From Takakia lepidozioides (taxonomy: Eukaryota > Streptophyta > Takakiopsida > Takakiales > Takakiaceae), in assembly GCA_030704615.1 (NCBI GenBank), contig CM060732.1, positions 79,006,171-79,070,170 on the forward strand: a stretch of 64,000 nucleotides of DNA, given 5' to 3'. The position numbers and the translations under genes are program-made. The first letter of the stretch is position 1. Each line of letters starts with the position of its first letter. Shown piece by piece: positions 1 through 11,984 of this stretch. The notes under the pieces are model-generated. The model searched no databases, was not told the origin of the DNA, and worked only from the letters and a program-made list of their open reading frames with translations.

Positions 1-731
1 GTCTTCTCTTATAATCCGTCCTGTCAGGTACGAAGTTTCTATTCCTTTCTTTGAATCTCTTTTTAGGAGCCGTGACGGTTACTTGGCGAAGCAAGCGTAA
101 CCTACGTTGTCACTTGCTTCCCCCAATGCAGAGGCTGCCATGGAGCCCGAATGTCTTTATACTACGTAGACGGCGGGATTTGAGGGCGGCCTTTGCTTTA
201 GATAATATCAAAGAGGCAACTAGATAATCTCTCGCTAGTACGTTTTGAGATCTCAGAATAGAATTTTACACAGGATAAGAACGTGGGTGAGGTTGCGAGT
301 GATGCCCTGCTTGCTCGTGGGTTGCGGGGTTCTGGCCACCAAGGCATGTCCTTGGAGCGTGGCCTAATTTAGCTATTGAGATATCCCTCTGCACGAATTC
401 CAAGGAAGAGGAGGATGATTTGGGGCAAAGTTGAATATGTAGGAGTCGAGTCCAAGATTTGAGGCAAGAAAACTGCAAACTAGTGACTGTTATTTGCCGA
501 AAGTAGATAAGAATCAGGTAGAGTCAAGCTTGATGCACTAGAGGCCAAGAAGCAAACTGTGTGTGGCTCAGGTCAGACCTTCTGTGAATGATACCCGCCT
601 TCTTACCGGCTCCCTTCGCAGATTTTCCACGTACTGCCTTGCACCCCGCTCTGTGTGTGCACACCTCCCAGAATTTTAAGTCCGATATCGTTTCACACCG
701 TGTCGCTAGTGTCATCAACGGTTACCGCGTA
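1..731. other. no recognisable gene
   Basis: Short open frames occur on both strands but none shows a recognisable motif or exon-like continuity. I see nothing I can support here. Confidence 0.4.
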
Positions 732-1073
732 TTACCCATGTAGATGGAACCCAGGCCCCGTTCTAATCAATTCTTGCTCGAGTACAATCTCATCATTTCT
801 CGAGACGACAATTTGAAGAGACAATAACCTACTGGTCATCTTCAGATCCGCGATCAAGCATCCATCCACCATGTAATCCAGCCTTTTTGCATCGATGTGA
901 ATCCTGTTGCGTCCATCATGGTCTTGGAAGGGGAGGAAAGAAGGGAAGCCACGTTCTTGTTGCAGGAGATCCAACATTGCAGTTTTCACTTCGTTTTCAG
1001 AATCTTGATGGTGTTTCGTTTGATTTTTTTCAGGAGCATATTCAAGGAGAAGAAGGGAGGAGCCATAACACAA
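732..1073 (-). CDS. hypothetical ORF divergent from RRP17
   Basis: This open frame of up to 113 codons reads away from the RRP17 gene and starts within about 130 bases of it. An internal Met (MLDLLQQERG, near 976) is a plausible alternative start. The product is mixed hydrophilic with no motif I recognise and no membrane segment. Its position on the far side of a shared telo-box promoter suggests a divergent transcript. It could equally be a chance frame in the 5' region of RRP17. Confidence 0.25.
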   Translation of the reverse strand: MCYGSSLLLLEYAPEKNQTKHHQDSENEVKTAMLDLLQQERGFPSFLPFQDHDGRNRIHIDAKRLDYMVDGCLIADLKMTSRLLSLQIVVSRNDEIVLEQELIRTGPGFHLHG

Positions 1074-1103
1074 GTGGCAGAGGAGAATTCAAGGAGTTGC
1101 AGA

Positions 1104-1128
1104 TTAGGGTTTAGGGTTTAGGGTTTAG
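1104..1128 (+). promoter_or_regulatory. telo-box cluster (TTTAGGG)3 upstream of RRP17
   Basis: Three and a half perfect TTTAGGG units end 26 bases before the RRP17 start codon. Telo-boxes of this kind are established promoter elements of plant ribosomal-protein and ribosome-biogenesis genes, which fits the gene downstream. The run is too short to be an interstitial telomere array. It may lie in the promoter or in the 5' leader. Confidence 0.6.
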
Positions 1129-1153
1129 CACAGAGCTCACTTTGGGTGAAGCG

Positions 1154-3049
1154 ATGGAGGAAGAAGGGGACGAGGTGCGAGGAGCGCACCATATAGCCAA
1201 GCGCGCTCGCAAGAACAAGGGATCCGTTGCTGTCTTCGATGATGCTGCTCGCACGTACAAATATACATTCCCTCCGTCGTCTTTGTCGATGTCTTGTTTC
1301 TATGTTAAGCGACTAGCACAATTCTGCCGTATTTCTACGTTTTCTTTGCTTGGTCGACCCGGAAACCATTATATGGTGTGTGAAGGCAGTGAATATCTTG
1401 AGGCTTTTCAGCGCAGTCTATGCTTAAGACAGCTAAGTGACATCAGATGCTAGTACTGGGGACTATTCCAGGTTCTGGAGCTGACACTGCCTACTTGTAA
1501 ACGGACAGAGAATATCTGACTGGGTTTCGGAAAAGGAAGAATAAGAGGCGCAAGATTGCAGAGGCACAAAACCAAGTCAAAGAGAGGCAAAAGCGTCTTC
1601 TGGATCGCAAAGAGGTGCTCTCACAACTTTTCTCTTATACTGAAACGAAAGAACCTTTGAACACAAACACATGCAGAGAGGAAAGAGGGATTGCAATTGC
1701 CCGTTGTGTGTCCAACCTGAAGACAATTTTCTTTTTCTTATTCATTGTCCTGGGTACTCTCAACAGAGAGACGCCCTCTTCAAATCCATGAAGTTGATTG
1801 TGCCTGAACCTCTGTTTACCAACTTTAAAAGTCTCAAGGCTGAGCCAAAAGCCCAGGCCATTTTGGGGCCTAGTTATTGGGTAAACCACACACAGCACAT
1901 TGATGCTTGTGTGGAGGGATTTCTAGAGGATATCTGGAAAACTTGGATAGATAGTCTGTTCCAAGGTAAGTCATACTGCCAGTGTCAGCCCCTGACGAAG
2001 GTCGTTTCTGTCCCTTTGTGTTCTGCTCCAACCGAGGGCGGGGACGATGGCCAGAAGGCTACAGCAAAGAAAGTCTTAGGGGCACATTCTTGTACTGAAA
2101 CGAGGTCATAAAATGGCCTCTCTTATTTCTTGGAGAAAGTTGCTCTTTTGAGCAGATGAATCACCTGTTTAAGTCTTTGCAGCACCAATAAGGGTGTCTT
2201 TGTGCCTGAACCTAGCCACACTTGTGAGCAGGCTAAATGGCTTGCTAATCTGCTTCCTAATTTCCCAGTACAAGTCTACAAGAGGGGAGGCAAAACATTC
2301 AACCGGTTGAGAGTTCTTACAATGTTCCTTGCAAATGTCTATAGAGACGAATGGCATTGAACGCTGCTCGAGGGGAGCAGTTGGAAGGTGAGACTGAAGA
2401 AGAAGCAATGCCAGAGACAGAAGAAACTGAGACCAAGGATGATGATAGCTTAAGGATTTCTGGTGAGTTCCTCTATGTATGCAGAAGTCATTAAGCAGTA
2501 TGACTGATTTCTCTCTAATGAATTTCTTCTTTCTTCCTGTTTACTACATACCCATTATGGGCTTTTGTTTGCCTGTTGCTTCTCTCCACACTTTGCTGGT
2601 ACTAGTATTCCTCATTGTACAAGTACTCTGCAGGTGTATCTGTTCTACTCCCAGGGAGCCTACTTTTGAGCTTGTCCCTATGTTGTGTTTCTTGTCATAT
2701 TAATACGAGGGGTTCTGTAGATTCAGTTGCTGGTTTGATGATGGAGGGATGAATTGGTGTCTGGGTGGCAGAGACAACAACGTATGATGACGGCAATAAT
2801 ACCATAGTTGTGACAACACGCAGCTTGGAGCCTGACAAAGAACCAGATGGTGTACAACACAGCCGGCACCGAGGGACATCTTTAGGAAAGCGGAATGCTA
2901 CACCTTTGGGCAGCACGCAGCCCAAAAAAACCAAATCTGTGAACAAGAAACAAAAAGTGGTTTCACAGAAAAGAACTAAGAAGCTTACAAGGCGAGAAAG
3001 ATCAGTGCCGAAAAATCAGAGATCCAAAAAGGGTGGAAGAAGGAAGTAA
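1154..3049 (+). CDS. RRP17: RRP17/NOL12-type nucleolar pre-rRNA processing protein
   Basis: Four exons can be joined in phase: 1154-1254, 1509-1614, 2345-2462 and 2772-3049, giving 200 aa. All junctions are GT/AG and frames match across each. The conserved family core follows an N-terminal basic patch: VFDDAAR, then EYLTGFRKRKNKRRK across the first intron, then a charged alpha-helical stretch (QVKERQKRLLDRKE). A later TIVVTT segment and a Lys/Arg-rich tail resembling a nucleolar localisation signal follow. In yeast, Rrp17 is a 5'-3' exonuclease of pre-60S maturation and human NOL12 is its relative. The length matches the family. The ATG chosen is the first in frame after the telo-box. Intron 2 (1615-2344) contains a LINE fragment without damage to the gene. 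I see no inactivating change. Confidence 0.85.
1671..2111 (+). mobile_element. LINE-like 3' fragment (RT C-terminal Cys/His region)
   Basis: An open frame inside intron 2 of RRP17 has a C-x2-C ... H-x3-C signature (CPLC...IHC) typical of the zinc-binding segment after the reverse transcriptase of plant LINEs. It is followed by GFLEDIW and a 3' end containing a variant of GGCCACAAGGCTACGGCAAA. Related stretches occur at about 11985, 12690, 42190 (minus) and 63880 (minus), so this is a dispersed family. It carries no RT core and is a truncated copy in an intron. Confidence 0.6.
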
Positions 3050-4181
3050 GGTGTTGTTTGCAAGCCATTTTGTCCTAGGGGAGCAAGCTGTTGAGTTGCT
3101 TCTTACTGAGGCTCTTGAGTTCAATTGTCTGCTGAAATCCATCGCATGAAATGGCTATGCTTCCATTGAGTGCAAACAGTTTTACACACAGCAAAACAGA
3201 AGCACCACTGTGGGTTTTCTTGATGTGTTTGGTCAAGTGATTCGTTTGAACATTCCAGCTCAGTATCAACAGAAGGCAAGCCATATGTAGCACATGAAAG
3301 TGCACACTTGTGTCTGATAGGGTTATGGCAACAAGTTGCTGACAAGTTCATAATTGCATTATGTGAAAAGATGGAAGTCCTACACCCACCACTATACAAT
3401 GCTTCTGAGACTAAATCTTAGCAAGTTTGATCAACAGACTTGCTCACATGGTGGGCCTTCTAGTTTCGTGCACAAGATCCATTGAAGGTTGAATGGGAGG
3501 TGGTGGATCTGGTAGCCTTCGCCCCTTTGCAATCATGCAGTTCTGCACCTGCCAGCCAACAGCAACAGGTGCATTAAGCCCCAAAACTGGGATTAGTCAA
3601 TCTCCACTGCAGTACATGTACTTCACATCAAGATGGTCCCTATCAGAGACAGTGTGTGACACCCTACCTGCCCTGCAAGAGCAAGGTTTGACTCAAAATC
3701 ATTGGCAGAGTCCTCCACATTCACTATCAGTTTCTTCATCTCCAACACTGTAACCTGTCAAAGCCCACGGGTTACCTTCAGTTAATATGGAAATCCTGCA
3801 TGTCATCTTTACTCATATGTTGTTGTGGAAAGCGGATGGATTCAAGGGATCTGTCCGAGCAGTAAGATGAATCAGATGTGAGCTTTAAACAAGCACTCTA
3901 TGCACTGTAATACACAAGATTCAACTCTGCGGCTGCATGGGTTTCATGAGCACAGTCATTACAGTACATCAAGTAAAAACTTCCACTCACGCACCAGCAC
4001 AAGCTGAGTTGGAGACAGCCCTTTCCTTGCACGTGCACATAAACCAGAGCTGCAACCATCAGGGGAAAGCCCAGCCAACAAAGAGTGTGTCAGCAACTTA
4101 GGCCTCAATTCCTTTGTTTCCTTTGGAATTAGCCAAAGACCTAGAAAATTTATAACCCAGAAATGGAATGAGAAATAAATG
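3050..4181. other. intergenic, no gene seen
   Basis: This contains the presumed 3' untranslated region of RRP17 and a spacer. The open frames are short, overlapping and without motifs. Confidence 0.4.
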
Positions 4182-5739
4182 CTAGGAAGGACAAGATGAA
4201 TGGGCTACAAACCAGACATGAAAGTGAGCCCTTGGGGGGTAACAAACGACACAGTTCTCTGCAGACAGGCTTGTGGGTGTACAAGTCGAGAATCCTCTCC
4301 GCCACGGACTCAGACACCTTGACCGGCCCTGAGAAGCTGAGTCACCCATAGCACTAATCCATCCATCCCTAGATGTTACCCTCGAGGAGCTGCTCCATTC
4401 TTCCCGTACTATCCTCCCTGTTAACTTGTACCATTCTATCCTCAACATGCGCTCAAGCAGGCTCATCTTCATCTCTTCCTGCTGCATGTGCCCCATCCTT
4501 CTCCTCTCATTTATTTCACTTTGCATGCGCTCGAGCATCCTCCTTTCATCTTCTATCTTCCATGTGTGCTCATGGATCCCCCTCCTTCCATCTTCAGCTT
4601 GCATTCGCTGAAGTATCCTTCCCCTTGCATGGTCTTCCTTTCGCAAGTACACAGCCATTCTCCTCCTCGCTTCTTCTTCCTTGGGAGTGCACTTGCACAT
4701 CCTCCTCCTCCTGTCTTCTTCCTTCTGCCTGCCTTCAGACATCCTTCTCCCTCTCCCTTTCTTCTTCAAGGAGGTTTGATATGCAGTTTGGCAAGCAGCT
4801 TCATCTGAGAAGTGATCGACCATGGATGCTTGGACAGCACTCGAATCATACAAAATCTGTTTTGGTCGCACTGAGGGAGCAAAGTAATGGCCAGCCACTT
4901 CGATAGCAGAGCGACCTGGTGCATGGCGAGCACCTTCATCTGGAAAGTGATCAACCATGGAAGCTGCGCTAGCACTCAGATAATAGAAATCCTGTCTTGT
5001 TGGCATGGAGGGACTAAAGTAATGGTTGGCTTTGGCTTGCTTGTCCCACTTCACCAACTGCTCACCACTTACAAGCATCCTCTTCTCACTCTCTTCATTC
5101 TGGATAGCACGATATGTTAGTGTGTGGCCGGCATCTTCACCTTGCAGGTGATCGACCGGGTGGCCGGCCTTGATTTCCTCATCCCACTTCACAACCTTTG
5201 CCTCTATAGGCTCTTCTCTGTATGGCACTCCTGCAGCCTGGCTTGAACCCTCACCATGGGGGATGAAAGTTGTGGACAGAAGCACTACAGGTTGCTTTCG
5301 CCTCACGCATGACCTGTATAAAGCAGCCCTTGTCAACAAGCACTTCCATCCTTTCTGTAGCCATACACAGTGTCGGCACAGAAACCCTTTAAAGCATGAC
5401 TGAATTTTGGTTGCTGCAGCATGAAGCTTTCTCTGCAACTTGAAATGACCCCACACCCCCAATTCTGTTAGAGAGCTGCTGATAACAAGACACAATGTGC
5501 AAAAAAACTCAACTGATTTTATGCATCTCCTACTCAGTGTGCCATAAGTTTTAGGCTTTGTAGTAGGCAACTGAATGTTTGCGACTGTATTGTGTCGAAA
5601 TGAGAGGATGTACGCACTTGCGTCGTGTAAGCCTTGTTGCCACAAACTTCTCACCTCATTTGGAGGGAGCCTAAAGGGGGAGAGCACAGACGTGGATGAG
5701 AGGAGAGTAGAGTGGTGCACTTACCTTTGACTTTTCCAT
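4182..5739 (-). CDS. IQ-motif protein with Arg/Glu-rich coiled coil
   Basis: I place a small first coding exon at 5739-5725 (MEKSK, donor GTAAGT) spliced in phase to a long exon at 5432-4182, giving about 421 aa. Near residue 10 there is an IQ-type segment (AATKIQSCFKGFLCRH), the signature for calmodulin or myosin light chain binding. The middle contains two imperfect repeats of about 45 residues, each ending in ASMVDHF.DE. Residues of roughly 245-360 are very rich in Arg, Glu, Met and Lys (for example EEEARRRM, EDERRMLERMQ) and should form a coiled coil. The GAGCGCATGC-like coding repeats make the opposite strand look open too, but that is a shadow. The exon could instead continue from the WG-rich ORF just upstream (5864-7225) as one larger gene. 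The function is unknown beyond likely calmodulin binding. Confidence 0.5.
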
Positions 5740-5863
5740 TGATGGAACTGCCTACGTACATGATATTTATTCTGGCCTTCAGCATTTCAAGCCTCTAATA
5801 TGCCATGCACGATGTCCTCAATTTGATGCAAGAAGACAGCACAAACATGCATGGCTTGGTGCC

Positions 5864-7225
5864 TCAAAGCTCTGGAGAAATACTCTTATCAAATCTTAGA
5901 AAACAATATCCAACTTTTCCCAACTCAACGATTACCTTGAACTTATCCAGAACAGCTTGGAAGAATTGTCTCCACTTCGGACCTGTCCTCCTTCCCTTTG
6001 CTACTGTCCCCACCCTACCCGAAGCCAACATATTGGAAGCTGCAGCAGTTGTGGGCCTCTCACTGGACTCATTAGGTCCTTCAATCCCCCATTGTCTATC
6101 CTCACCCTCATCCCTTCCTGCTTCCAAACCACCTTTCTCTGTGCTCCAATGTGACCCATCTACCGATGTTTCTCCACCTGAAGGAATCCAGTCGGAGACA
6201 TTGCTTATAATTCCTGAATCCTTCTTAGTTTGGTCTGTTCCATCCACTGCCTTATCTCTGCTGCTGTCCCCACCTGAACTTGTTTGAGTTTTATCTGACC
6301 CAGCACCATCATTCTTTATGCTAGTATCCTCATCCCAACTTGTCTGAGTTTGAGCTGATACACCAACTACTTTCTCTCTATTACTGTTTCCCGCTGAACT
6401 TGTATCAGTTTGATCTGATCCAACAGCCACCTCTTCACTTCCATCCTTCGAACTGTATACAACCCCTACCTTCTCTGCAATACTGTGCGTCAAACTGCAC
6501 AATCCTATCTGAACCTCAGTCTCTTGGCTTTCCCCCCAACAGTTTCCTTCAATTTCATGGCCCACAGCACCATCCTCTCCAACGCAGCACTTATTCCATA
6601 CTTTCACTTCATTTTGTGGCCTCCGCCCACCTTCCTCTGACGTTTTGTTCTGATCTGATGTATCTGTCACCTTCTCTGCACCACCAGCATTTACCTCATC
6701 TCCAATCCCATGGGTGAATCCAGAGACACCTTCTCTTTGCACAGGGTTCTTTTGGCTCATGCCAATAATGTCTCCAATCTGGGGTTGCCCAGTGAGTACA
6801 TCTTCAACTCCACCTTTGTCCCTCCCCTCATTTGTACTGCACCAGTCTTGCACCTCCCTTGATGTCAAAGAAGTTTCTTTATCGTATGAGGGCAGCTCCT
6901 CGATCACCACTGCACTGCGAGGTGCTATCCAATCATCTTCCTCTCCTACAATATTGGTCTGGGAACCCCAATTAGCTTCCTCGCTCTCACTAGGCCATTC
7001 TTCTTCTTTTTTCTGGCCCCAACCGGAATCCTCTCGAAGCCACTCATCATTTAGATGATCCCATTCAGCTTGGTCTCTTCTCGCTCCTTTCCACTGTCCC
7101 TGGTGTTTGCTCGCAGTCTGCACAGTCAGACTCTTAAACTGTTTGCCTGTCCCTACTTCTGTCAAGGACTGTTCAAACAGCGAAAATCTGAAAATCTTGA
7201 ACTGTTTCTGCACGAGGCTCTCCAA
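5864..7225 (-). CDS. acidic Trp/Gly-rich ORF, low complexity
   Basis: This 453-codon open frame encodes a hydrophilic, Ser/Thr/Asp/Glu-rich protein with regularly placed tryptophans. Several sit in WG pairs (SGWGQ, ANWGSQ, NCWGES, RQWGIE). About residues 255-350 there are four imperfect repeats around the core Q-T-x-T/K-x-S. The C-terminal basic patch (KGRRTGPKWRQFFQAVLDKFK) precedes a possible donor (AAG|GTAATC near 5925). The true start may be later, because an AG acceptor lies within the first 15 codons. No catalytic domain is visible. The frame may be spliced to exons on either side, such as the exon at 7804-8225 or the IQ gene. WG repeats are known as Argonaute-binding hooks in some proteins, but that role is only a possibility here. 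Confidence 0.4.
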   Translation of the reverse strand: MESLVQKQFKIFRFSLFEQSLTEVGTGKQFKSLTVQTASKHQGQWKGARRDQAEWDHLNDEWLREDSGWGQKKEEEWPSESEEANWGSQTNIVGEEDDWIAPRSAVVIEELPSYDKETSLTSREVQDWCSTNEGRDKGGVEDVLTGQPQIGDIIGMSQKNPVQREGVSGFTHGIGDEVNAGGAEKVTDTSDQNKTSEEGGRRPQNEVKVWNKCCVGEDGAVGHEIEGNCWGESQETEVQIGLCSLTHSIAEKVGVVYSSKDGSEEVAVGSDQTDTSSAGNSNREKVVGVSAQTQTSWDEDTSIKNDGAGSDKTQTSSGGDSSRDKAVDGTDQTKKDSGIISNVSDWIPSGGETSVDGSHWSTEKGGLEAGRDEGEDRQWGIEGPNESSERPTTAAASNMLASGRVGTVAKGRRTGPKWRQFFQAVLDKFKVIVELGKVGYCFLRFDKSISPEL

Positions 7226-7803
7226 CCTAGAGAATCACTTCAATTTTAGTAGGATTAAGGTTCCTGGCTGTTCCAGCCCAGGTGTTCTGTTCCTTATATT
7301 ATTGTTTGTTCCATTAGCTCTCTCAATGTTATGTGGACGTTCTATCTCTCTTATAAAGCTCTTTTCCAGAACCATGTTAGAGGGTGACTGGAAGACAATC
7401 ATTTGCATGCCATGTACTATCCAGCTGAAATCCAGCGCGTTCTCTCAAGTCAACACTGTCAATAAGAGTTACCATAATTTTTCATGCAGCTCAAATTTTA
7501 TTCATGTTGACTCTCTGGTCGAGGGATAACCCACATCTGGCTCCAGAGGTGTGATATTCTCAAGGCTACAGTAACCTAGTCTTTGCAGGAAACAAAGTCC
7601 ATATTCTCTTTGGGCAGTGATATAAGTCAGTTTCTTTTGACCCCCTGCAGGCTAGTGTTGTTCCACACATTGGGTAATATCTCAAAGTGCCTAGCAAGAG
7701 TAGGGACTGGATCATCACTTGAGATAGAGACCCTCCAAGAATATTACAGATAGATGCTGCACCCTCAACAACTAGGATGTACCTCTTCCATCCATGGATG
7801 GAT

Positions 7804-8225
7804 TCAATGCCATCTCAGCCCATACATATCTCCCAACACAGAAGAAAATTGACACTGTACTTCCCTCACCTTCACATTGAAAGCCATCCAAGCTCTCATC
7901 ATCATTGCTTGCGTCTTTGTCCCTTGAACAGTTGCAGCTCCTAGTTCTCTGCTAGCGGCCACAACATCACTAACCAGACTGTGTAGACCAGCAGACGCCT
8001 CTGCATTCATCTTTGCTTGGTCAGACAACACTCCAGTGAAGTTCCTTGTGATCATCTCCACCACATCCAACATCCTTTTACCCCCTGGTTCCTTCAGCAC
8101 ATTAGTAGATCTTTCCAGAGGGTCCATTGTCCGACCTCTGCCACGTTGCAACCTTTCATCCTCACAACATCCAATACGCACAAATCGAGATTCCTTGGCT
8201 CGATAACTTGACATCAGCTTTACCT
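7804..8225 (-). CDS. probable exon, unknown helical protein
   Basis: A good acceptor (TTTGATGCAG) precedes an open frame of about 140 codons. It contains the amphipathic stretch MLDVVEMITRNFTGVLSDQA and the alanine-rich LHSLVSDVVAASRELGAA. The frame ends in a stop at 7804. The composition looks like real coding sequence rather than chance, but I recognise no family. It is on the same strand as the exons at 5.9-7.2 kb and 8.9-10.8 kb and could belong with either set. Confidence 0.35.
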
Positions 8226-8892
8226 GCATCAAAGTTGTGAACATGGCATTCAGAAATTTCCTGACAGCCAGTTTTAGAGGTTGTTATTGGTCAACAATCC
8301 AATGGTGGGACAGAGCTTTAGGTTTGCAGAACACCCCTGCGTTGTTTGAAATTTGTGTCCACTGCACCAGCCTGCAAACTAGCTAGTATCTTAAGTTACT
8401 TCTGCAGTTAGTTAGTAAACAACCAGTTGATTATTTCACTTCACTACTCTTAAGATCAGGTAGGCACCCATGGGCATTAGGATTTCAAGTTTGAACTTCT
8501 CTGCCGGGTTCAGGATTGAATACAGAGATCAGCAGCCTTTCACAGTAGGTGTCCTATTTTAAGGAAATATCACTTACATGTTGCACCCAATGGGCTTGTA
8601 CAACTGAAGTTGGGAAAATCCCAGATTAACTACTGGACTGTGATCCAGAGCTGAAGATCTGAAGCTCTTGACTTGAAAAAAGCTTAACTACACAAGATCC
8701 TGAAGAAATAGATGATATAAAAACTTGTCCGTTGAGGGTTTGCTAGGAAATAGGCGATGAAACCAGCTTCTATTCAGGCTTTAGCAAGAAATTGCACATC
8801 CTATTAACAATGCCACACTTTATGACCCCTGGCAAGTCTGCACATCAAGGGTAGTCCAACTTGAACCGAAACTAGACACAACCACGAACACA

Positions 8893-9144
8893 TCACAACA
8901 CCCCAAGTTCAAAGTAGGAGCTGACAACCGGGTAGGTATGGACCTGCTCCAAATCCTTCTCATAAGCTGCCCTCAGCCTCCTGCGGAAGTTTCGTGAATT
9001 ACTTGAGTTGTGGGCACTCCAAGAGCCAGACAGCGAAACAAATAACTCCTCATCCCCATGCTTCGATGCTGCAGTTCGACAAGGACTCAGCAAACATGAC
9101 TCGCCTGAGGTCTGCAATGGATCTGCACCGTCACCATCCGTCAC
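8893..9144 (-). CDS. probable 3' exon, unknown protein
   Basis: An acceptor-like CCCTAG lies just upstream near 9165. The open frame ends at a TGA at 8893. The product is Ser-rich with a basic helix (RNFRRRLRAAYEKDLEQV). I do not recognise it. It may be the terminal exon of the gene represented by the exons at 9.45-9.65 kb and 10.66-10.82 kb. Confidence 0.3.
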   Translation of the reverse strand: MTDGDGADPLQTSGESCLLSPCRTAASKHGDEELFVSLSGSWSAHNSSNSRNFRRRLRAAYEKDLEQVHTYPVVSSYFELGVL

Positions 9145-9454
9145 CTCTCCCTTTTCAACACTACTAGGGTTTGCAAGTTCAGTCTACTTTTTATTTTTTG
9201 CTCAAATATAGCATATTCCTTTTCTGTAGTAAAACAGACTGCATGAAGTGCAAAACTGTGTGTGGAAGTTATCGTACATCTCTTCCCTTCACTTAAACTG
9301 GACCGTGTTGGGTGTTTTCCCTCTCTCTCAAATTTCCTGAAACCCTCACCACTGTGATTCAAACTAGATGTGATTTTTTCTGCTGGATGAACATTGTTGA
9401 AAGTCCTAATGGACAACCCCTACCACCAAAGCAGACCAACATACTCACCAGTAT

Positions 9455-9680
9455 CTTCAGGCCAATCATCAAGGTCTGACACATGCCTTCTCTTGACTCC
9501 AGGTGCTCTCCATGCATCACTGTAAGCTTCTCCTGTGTGTCTCCAAGCATTTGAATTTGCGAGATTTTTTTTTCCTCGCAACAGATCTAATAACCTCACC
9601 TCTTCCATCTCTGCATACCCACGTCTAGCAGCTACACAGGCTTCCATCTTGCCATATCTGTTCTGCTGCCTGATATCAGG
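9455..9680 (-). CDS. probable exon, unknown protein
   Basis: An AG acceptor (CTGATATCAG, near 9674) is followed by an open frame of about 70 codons ending at a strong donor (GG|TGAGTATG, near 9450). The encoded stretch includes MEEVRLLDLLRGKKNLAN and RRHVSDLDDWPEDTG. No domain is recognised. The next exon in the same direction may be 9144-8893. Confidence 0.3.
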
Positions 9681-10534
9681 GTAAACATATTATTCTTGAT
9701 TTATTTACTGCTGAACACCCTGCTCACACTGGAAATTTTGATAAGGAGGATCTACATGGCAAATGGAGGTACATTTATGTCTTTTATACCACTCTTGAGA
9801 TTAACCAATAATCACTAGAGAAACCATCAGCCTATACAATCAAGTGATAGTTTGTCCAACAACAATCTCCAGGATCTTGTCCCGATTTTTCAAGTAGTGC
9901 AATACCTGAGCATTGCGTATTTATTGCTTATCCATTCAGTCTAATCTAACTTAATGCTTCACTCAGCCAATCAGTTATGATCCTACAGTTAAAATGTAAT
10001 TCAAAGGAATGTAAGAACTCATGACATGACAAACATTAGAATCCATACCACTACAATGATGTAACATATATCAAAAGCTTGCATCTACACAGATGTAGAT
10101 CTGGAGAGCTGTATGCAGGCTGCATTCTGCGGCTCATCAATGTACAGTAGCTAATTGTGATTGCGCCATGTCCACTGCTAGCAACTACAACCATGATGGG
10201 CTATGGATCTTGTAGCAATCTCTTTGAGGTCAAAGAAAGTCCCACCATCTATTTGCGATGAATGTCTTCAAAGAGAGGGAAAGTGTAACTTTGCTTCCTT
10301 CAGTGGCTTGTGTAGGTAGAGCTATGAAAATGCACCTTTGAATAACTCGTGGAGCACGTTTTCACAGAAATTATGATGCCATAGTTAAAGAGCTGATGTA
10401 TCCATGTGATCTAGTGTAACAGGCATACAGAGACCCTTCCTCTGAGGACAAAATGTGCCTTGCCACCAGTTTAGCCCCAGCATAGCCATTGCAAAGTAAC
10501 CACATGCATCTGGCAACTGATTGTCAAGATGCTC
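9681..10534. other. intron-like or intergenic sequence
   Basis: AT-rich sequence with no open frame of note. It probably includes introns of the unassigned minus-strand gene. Confidence 0.35.
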
Positions 10535-10659
10535 TCAGCCATCCTCTAGCATACTACAATTTCTCAGAGTGTCCTCAAAGCCCATCCTAACAAAATCATT
10601 AAAACCAAAATGGAGCACACAAAGATGAGCGAAAAGTCGTAGTGATGAAACCAACTGCA

Positions 10660-10822
10660 AACACAAACGCTTTATCTGTGAACCATCTTTGTACTTGAGG
10701 AAAGTTTCCATACATCCGAACAGAATCTTTGAAGTCATCTGCAGAGACTCCACTCCAGCTAAAAGCTGCAGGTCTGAGGTGCTAACACACTTGTTCCATG
10801 CATCCTGCCCATTTCTACACAA
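10660..10822 (-). CDS. probable exon, unknown helical protein
   Basis: After an acceptor (TTTGTGTAG) an open frame reads NGQDAWNKCVSTSDLQLLAG, then a helical stretch rich in Leu, Met and Lys that ends near IKRLCLQL before a possible GT donor. It resembles coding sequence in composition. I cannot assign a family or link it with certainty to neighbouring exons. Confidence 0.3.
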
Positions 10823-11984
10823 ATGTTCATAGGCAGAATTGGCTGAGACCCCATTACAGTATGCTTACAAGGAAATTAGACGAACCTGCTGTCCCTAATC
10901 TGCCTTTCGTCACAGAAAACTGACATTTATGGGAGATTCATTACAATTCTTGCTCACATTCTGCAACTCTAATACAGTGGAGTTACAAGGAACATGAGAA
11001 ACTCAAGGAACTAACACAGCTGCTCCAACCAATCTGCCCTCCCTGAGACATGCTAAGGCTTCATTTGCTTGTGCTAAGGGAAACACAACTGTCTTTGTCT
11101 TGACAGGAACTTTGGGAGCGAGGTCTAGAAATTCTAAGGCGTATTCCCTTGTCAGGTTGGCGACAGACAAGAGGTGCCTTTCACCCCAAAGAATTGAGTA
11201 AGGAAAGGAGGGAATAGGAGACATGCGTATGCCGCCACAAACAACAACCCCACCCTTATGAACAGCACGTAAGGCAGCTGGCACAAGTGGGCCTACCGGG
11301 GCAAAATTATGGCTGCATCCAATTCCACCGGAGGCAAATCTGATGAACCACCAGCCCAGATAGCACCTAGCTGCAATGCAAATTCTTGTGCTTCTGTATC
11401 GTTTGCTCGCGTAAATGCATAAACTTGATGTCCTTCGTAGATTGCAACCTGCACAAATTACAAACACATAGTGGAACAGCCAGCTTGAAAACAACCAAAA
11501 TATCTGAGGATTCTCCAGCAAACGTGCACTGCTTCTCTCTCATCACAGAATCAAAATGGCCCTAAGCAACAAGTAACAATTTCAACAAATTTCAGCATAA
11601 CAGTCTGGCATACTCCAAATGGAGTCAGTAGAATTAGTCATAAAATAGCCACATCACATTCATTGTTTTGCCCAAATATAACAGGCGAACACGCCATTCA
11701 CATGCACACACCTGGGCAATAATATGTGCCGCAGCACCAAACCCATAAATGCCAATGTGCTTCTTCCCACATTGCCCTGGTACAAACCCTGTCTTTCGGA
11801 GACAACGGTAACCAATCAAACCCGCACAAAGCAGTGGAGCCACTTCTATATCAGAGTAGAGGCTGGGGAGAGGAAAGCAGAACTTGGAGTGAGCAACTGT
11901 GTATTCTGCATACCCACCATCAATCTGATAACCTGCCAACCGAAGATTACATTATGAGTCCTCCCAATAGGCCTTCCCCACCTC

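Noticed and set aside
1104-1128. Interstitial telomere
   Set aside because: Only 3.5 units are present and they lie directly upstream of a ribosome-biogenesis start codon, where telo-boxes are expected.
4373-4906. 177-codon plus-strand Ser/Cys-rich ORF and neighbouring plus-strand frames
   Set aside because: They are antisense shadows of the Arg/Glu-rich coiled-coil coding region of the IQ-motif gene.
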